Positions 7,269 through 8,822 of a DNA stretch of 8,822 bases are shown here, piece after piece. How positions within the stretch are numbered: position 1 is the stretch's first letter; each line of letters begins with the position of its first letter. Source of the DNA: Alphaproteobacteria bacterium UBA998 (GTDB lineage: Bacteria > Pseudomonadota > Alphaproteobacteria > Rickettsiales > UBA998); assembly GCA_002291925.1 (NCBI GenBank), contig DBAY01000070.1:1-8822 (forward strand), written 5' to 3'. The translations under genes were made by a program, and so were the position numbers. The notes below the pieces were generated by a model. The model had not been told where the DNA came from, did not search any database, and was given only the letters and a program-made list of their open reading frames with translations.

Positions 7269-7676
7269 TCAAACGGGTAGTTTCTCGACCCATGCCGCCA
7301 GCCGCAGCGTGGCGCGGCGCAGGCGATCCCCCTCGCGCAGCGGAAGGCTAGCCGAGGTGCGGTGCAGACGGACACAGCGCCAGCCCCCAGTGAGCGGCGG
7401 CAGCGTGGCGAGCGCCGCATCGGCGGCTTCCAGCACGGCCAGCAGATCCGAACGGCGATCCGGCGGCGCGAAGATGAGTAGCTCCAGCGTGATGCGTTCG
7501 GCGGGGGTGGTGGCCGTCGAGGCATCTTCGGTGCGCGCCTCACCAAAGCGCAGATAGGGCAAAGCCGCACCTTCCGGCACGCGGTCAAAGACGCCGGAGA
7601 CCAGCGCCGTCAGCCCGGCATGCTGGCTGAGCACCGTGTAAAGCGCGCGTTGCAGGGATTCACTCGCTGTTGTCAT
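7269..7676 (-). CDS. DUF3168-family tail completion protein (GTA gp8-like)
   Basis: This 135-aa protein has the DUF3168 layout: an N-terminal helix (SLQRALYTVLSQHAGLTALV), then VFDRVPEGAALPYLRFGE, a strand ERITLELLIFAPPD, a helix (SDLLAVLEAADAALA) and a closing strand pair ending RATLRLAAWVE. Family members sit at the head-proximal end of the tail and act in tail completion or joining. The ATG at 7674-7676 has a strong GAGGAGGTG ribosome site and overlaps the end of the upstream gene by 17 nt, which is consistent with coupled translation. The reading frame appears intact. Confidence 0.85.
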   Translation of the reverse strand: MTTASESLQRALYTVLSQHAGLTALVSGVFDRVPEGAALPYLRFGEARTEDASTATTPAERITLELLIFAPPDRRSDLLAVLEAADAALATLPPLTGGWRCVRLHRTSASLPLREGDRLRRATLRLAAWVEKLPV

Positions 7677-8007
7677 TGGACACCTCCTCTGTCATCAGTT
7701 CGACCAGCGGGGAGATGCCGTCATCGCGAATCGCGCGCAGCAGGTAGCAGCGTGCGCCCCAGCGCAGGCGCTGGCCCGCGCTCAACTCCGCGCGGCGGCG
7801 CACGCGGATCCGCACTTCCGCCACCGGGCGCGGCTGGCCGGTGTCATCCGGCTCCACGCCGCGAAGGGTGGGCGGCTGCACGTCGCCCCAGAGAACCGCC
7901 ACCTCGCGCCAGACGGCCACGCGGCCGCCGAGCGCATCAAGCGTATGGTCCGGCACCTCCAGCGCGAGCCGGTGACGCAGGCGCTGCGGCAAGGCGGGGC
8001 CACTCAC
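7660..8007 (-). CDS. Phage head-tail adaptor / head-closure protein (GTA gp7-like)
   Basis: This 115-aa protein matches the phage head-tail joining family, which closes the connector and receives the tail. Signature segments are LRHRLALEVPD near the start, VAVWREVAVLWGDVQP in the middle, then RIRVRRRAELSAGQRLRWGARCYLLRAIRDDG. The start is GTG at 8005-8007, overlapping the upstream TGA as GTGA, which fixes the choice by analogy with coupled phage genes. It overlaps the downstream gene by 17 nt. It contains no lysine, as does the tail protein of the same block. Confidence 0.82.
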   Translation of the reverse strand: MSGPALPQRLRHRLALEVPDHTLDALGGRVAVWREVAVLWGDVQPPTLRGVEPDDTGQPRPVAEVRIRVRRRAELSAGQRLRWGARCYLLRAIRDDGISPLVELMTEEVSNDNSE

Positions 8008-8543
8008 AGCGACCTCTCACGGTAAGGGGCGTAAAGATGTCCGGCGCGCTCCGGCAGGCCATGTGCATCGCCCTCATAGAGCGCCGCCACATGCACCAGC
8101 AGCCCTTGGCGCACCGAGGCGGGCAGGCTTTCCGCCGTGGCGTTGCCAGCGCGGTAGGTGATGCGCAGCCGATCGGCGATGGAGATATTCAGCACCAGAT
8201 GGCGGCGCGCGGCATCCAGCCGGTAGCGGGCGGTGGGCAGGGTTTCCAGCACGCTGCCCGTAGCGCTCAGGCGCTCCACGGAAAGGATGGACTGCACCGG
8301 GCCGCGCGGCAGGGGCACGGTGTCGTCCGCCCCCTCCTCCAGCTCCAGCCGCTAGTCCTGCGTCAGCAGCGAGCGGCGCAGATACTCCTCCGCCGCCTCG
8401 CGCGCCGTCTGGATAAGGCGCAGGATGGCCTGGTCATCGTCCGGGTGATCCACCCGCAGATAGAGTTTGGTTTCCGCCAGCGTCAGCGGCTCCAGGGCGG
8501 GCGGCACGATGCGCTCCAGCCCGCGCGGCAGGTGTGATGTCAT
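8004..8543 (-). pseudogene. gp6-like head-tail connector with in-frame amber stop
   Basis: One continuous frame of 179 sense codons plus one TAG runs from ATG 8541-8543 (ribosome site GAGAGGA) to TGA 8004-8006. Codons 1-63 encode LTLAETKLYLRVDHPDDDQAI and AREAAEEYLRRSLLTQD; TAG (8352-8354) follows, then RLELEE, LPRGPVQSILSVERL and a C-terminal LVHVAALYEGDAHGLPERAGHLYAPYR. These are the gp6-like connector hallmarks; the family ring sits under the portal. The usual motif is TQTWRL, so TAG most simply replaces TGG by one change (T instead of C at 8353 on the + strand). Nothing else in the frame is damaged and the GTGA overlap with the next gene is kept, so the lesion is recent, a sequencing error, or read through. 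Restart at GTG 8316-8318 would give a 104-aa C-terminal piece. Confidence 0.8.
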
Positions 8544-8644
8544 AGGTTCCTCTCAAGCGATGCCCGTAGCGGGTCAGGCTTGCAGGGAACCACGCGGCGC
8601 GGGGAGCCCGGAAGGGGGTGGGTAAGGTTCGAGGGTTTTTCATT

Positions 8645-8705
8645 GTCGCCCTGAACATGTTTCAGGGCCTTTCATAAATAGATGCTGAAACGAGTTCAGC
8701 ATGAC
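8645..8705. repeat. Palindromic intergenic repeat, CTGAAC...TTTCAG type
   Basis: The left arm (8645-8669) and right arm (8681-8705) are inverted copies with 17 of 25 matching positions. Each arm also folds on itself: GCCCTGAA with TTCAGGGC on the left, ATGCTGAA with TTCAGCAT on the right. Elements of this look are common between genes in alphaproteobacteria. The role is unknown; transcript stabilisation or termination is possible. Confidence 0.65.
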
Positions 8706-8716
8706 GCATGAGGAAC

Positions 8717-8793
8717 CGTCATTGCGAGGAGCGTAAGCGACGCGGCAATCCAGAACCGCCCGCTGGATTGCTTCGCTTACGCTCGCAATGACG
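8717..8793. repeat. Palindromic intergenic repeat, GTCATTGCGAG type
   Basis: The left arm starts CGTCATTGCGAG and ends GCAATCCAG (8717-8753). The right arm starts CTGGATTGC and ends CTCGCAATGACG (8763-8793). The arms are identical except for two 3-nt additions in the left arm and one adjoining base. This is a well-known class of dispersed palindrome in alphaproteobacteria. It could form a long hairpin in DNA or RNA. It contains no gene. Confidence 0.75.
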
Positions 8794-8800
8794 AGGAACA

Positions 8801-8822
8801 GTCACCCCGCACTTGGTACGCG
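8801..8822. repeat. Start of a third palindromic repeat, cut by the window end
   Basis: GTCACCCCGCACTTGGTACG resembles the left part of the GTCACCCCGGACTTGATCCGGGG-like palindromes seen between alphaproteobacterial genes. The matching right arm would lie beyond the window, so this is tentative. The spacer AGGAAC in front of it (8793-8799 region) also precedes the second palindrome (8712-8716 region). Confidence 0.4.

Noticed and set aside
8352..8354. TAG recoded as an amino acid in this genome
   Set aside because: TAG is the natural stop of two other genes here (the 777-aa gene and the major tail protein), so general recoding is unlikely.
7620..8537. Open frame of 305 aa on the + strand
   Set aside because: It is antisense to three recognisable phage/GTA genes with coupled overlaps and encodes a His/Arg/Gln-rich composition typical of shadow frames.
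8434..8658. Open frame of 74 aa on the - strand overlapping the connector start
   Set aside because: It is out of frame with the connector, has no recognisable family, and its Arg/Pro/Ala-rich product looks like chance; it is not a capsid-gene remnant that I can recognise.
8645..8822. CRISPR array
   Set aside because: The repeats are palindromes of different families, not direct repeats of one sequence with unique spacers.

Overview
The window looks like a piece of an alphaproteobacterial chromosome. The reasons are the GC-rich, strongly codon-biased genes, a block of head-tail/tail genes in the order known from alphaproteobacterial gene transfer agents (GTAs) and related prophages, and intergenic palindromes of the GTCATTGCGAG and CTGAAC...TTTCAG types that are common in that class. 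The assignment rests on pattern recognition, not on a search.

Left part (1-5427, + strand): two large genes that I do not recognise. The first (114-3035, 973 aa) has a hydrophobic N-terminus followed by a long Ala/Leu/Gln-rich helical-repeat region with three full diverged tandem units and one partial unit. The second (3094-5427, 777 aa) has no membrane segment, a Pro/Gly-rich centre and a low-complexity tail. Both proteins contain no cysteine and only two lysines each. Each gene has in front of it TGTCA-type direct repeats in 11-bp phase, ending exactly 16 nt (start to start) before a -10-like hexamer. That is the layout of PhoB-activated promoters, so I infer that the pair may belong to a phosphate-starvation (Pho) regulon.

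Middle part (5486-6642, + strand): a tightly spaced two-gene unit. The first gene encodes a membrane-anchored periplasmic protein with a cysteine pattern matching SUEL/rhamnose-binding-type lectin domains. The second encodes a protein with two membrane helices, a Pro-rich linker and a helical periplasmic domain of unknown function. The unit ends in a GC hairpin and a G/C-rich repeat that separates it from the convergent block on the other strand.

Right part (8543 down to 6849, - strand): four overlapping or closely packed phage/GTA morphogenesis genes, namely a gp6-like head-tail connector, a head-closure/adaptor protein, a DUF3168-type tail completion protein and a TP901-1-type major tail protein. 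The connector is interrupted by one in-frame TAG where the family normally has a Trp codon. No capsid gene lies immediately upstream; the last 280 bases hold a stack of two complete palindromic repeats and the start of a third. No tail-tube-to-tape-measure continuation lies downstream. The block is therefore either a decaying remnant or one piece of a dispersed GTA.

The most interesting material is the Cys-free, Lys-poor protein pair with matching Pho-box-like promoters, followed by the bacterial SUEL-like lectin and the single-base nonsense lesion in the connector gene.
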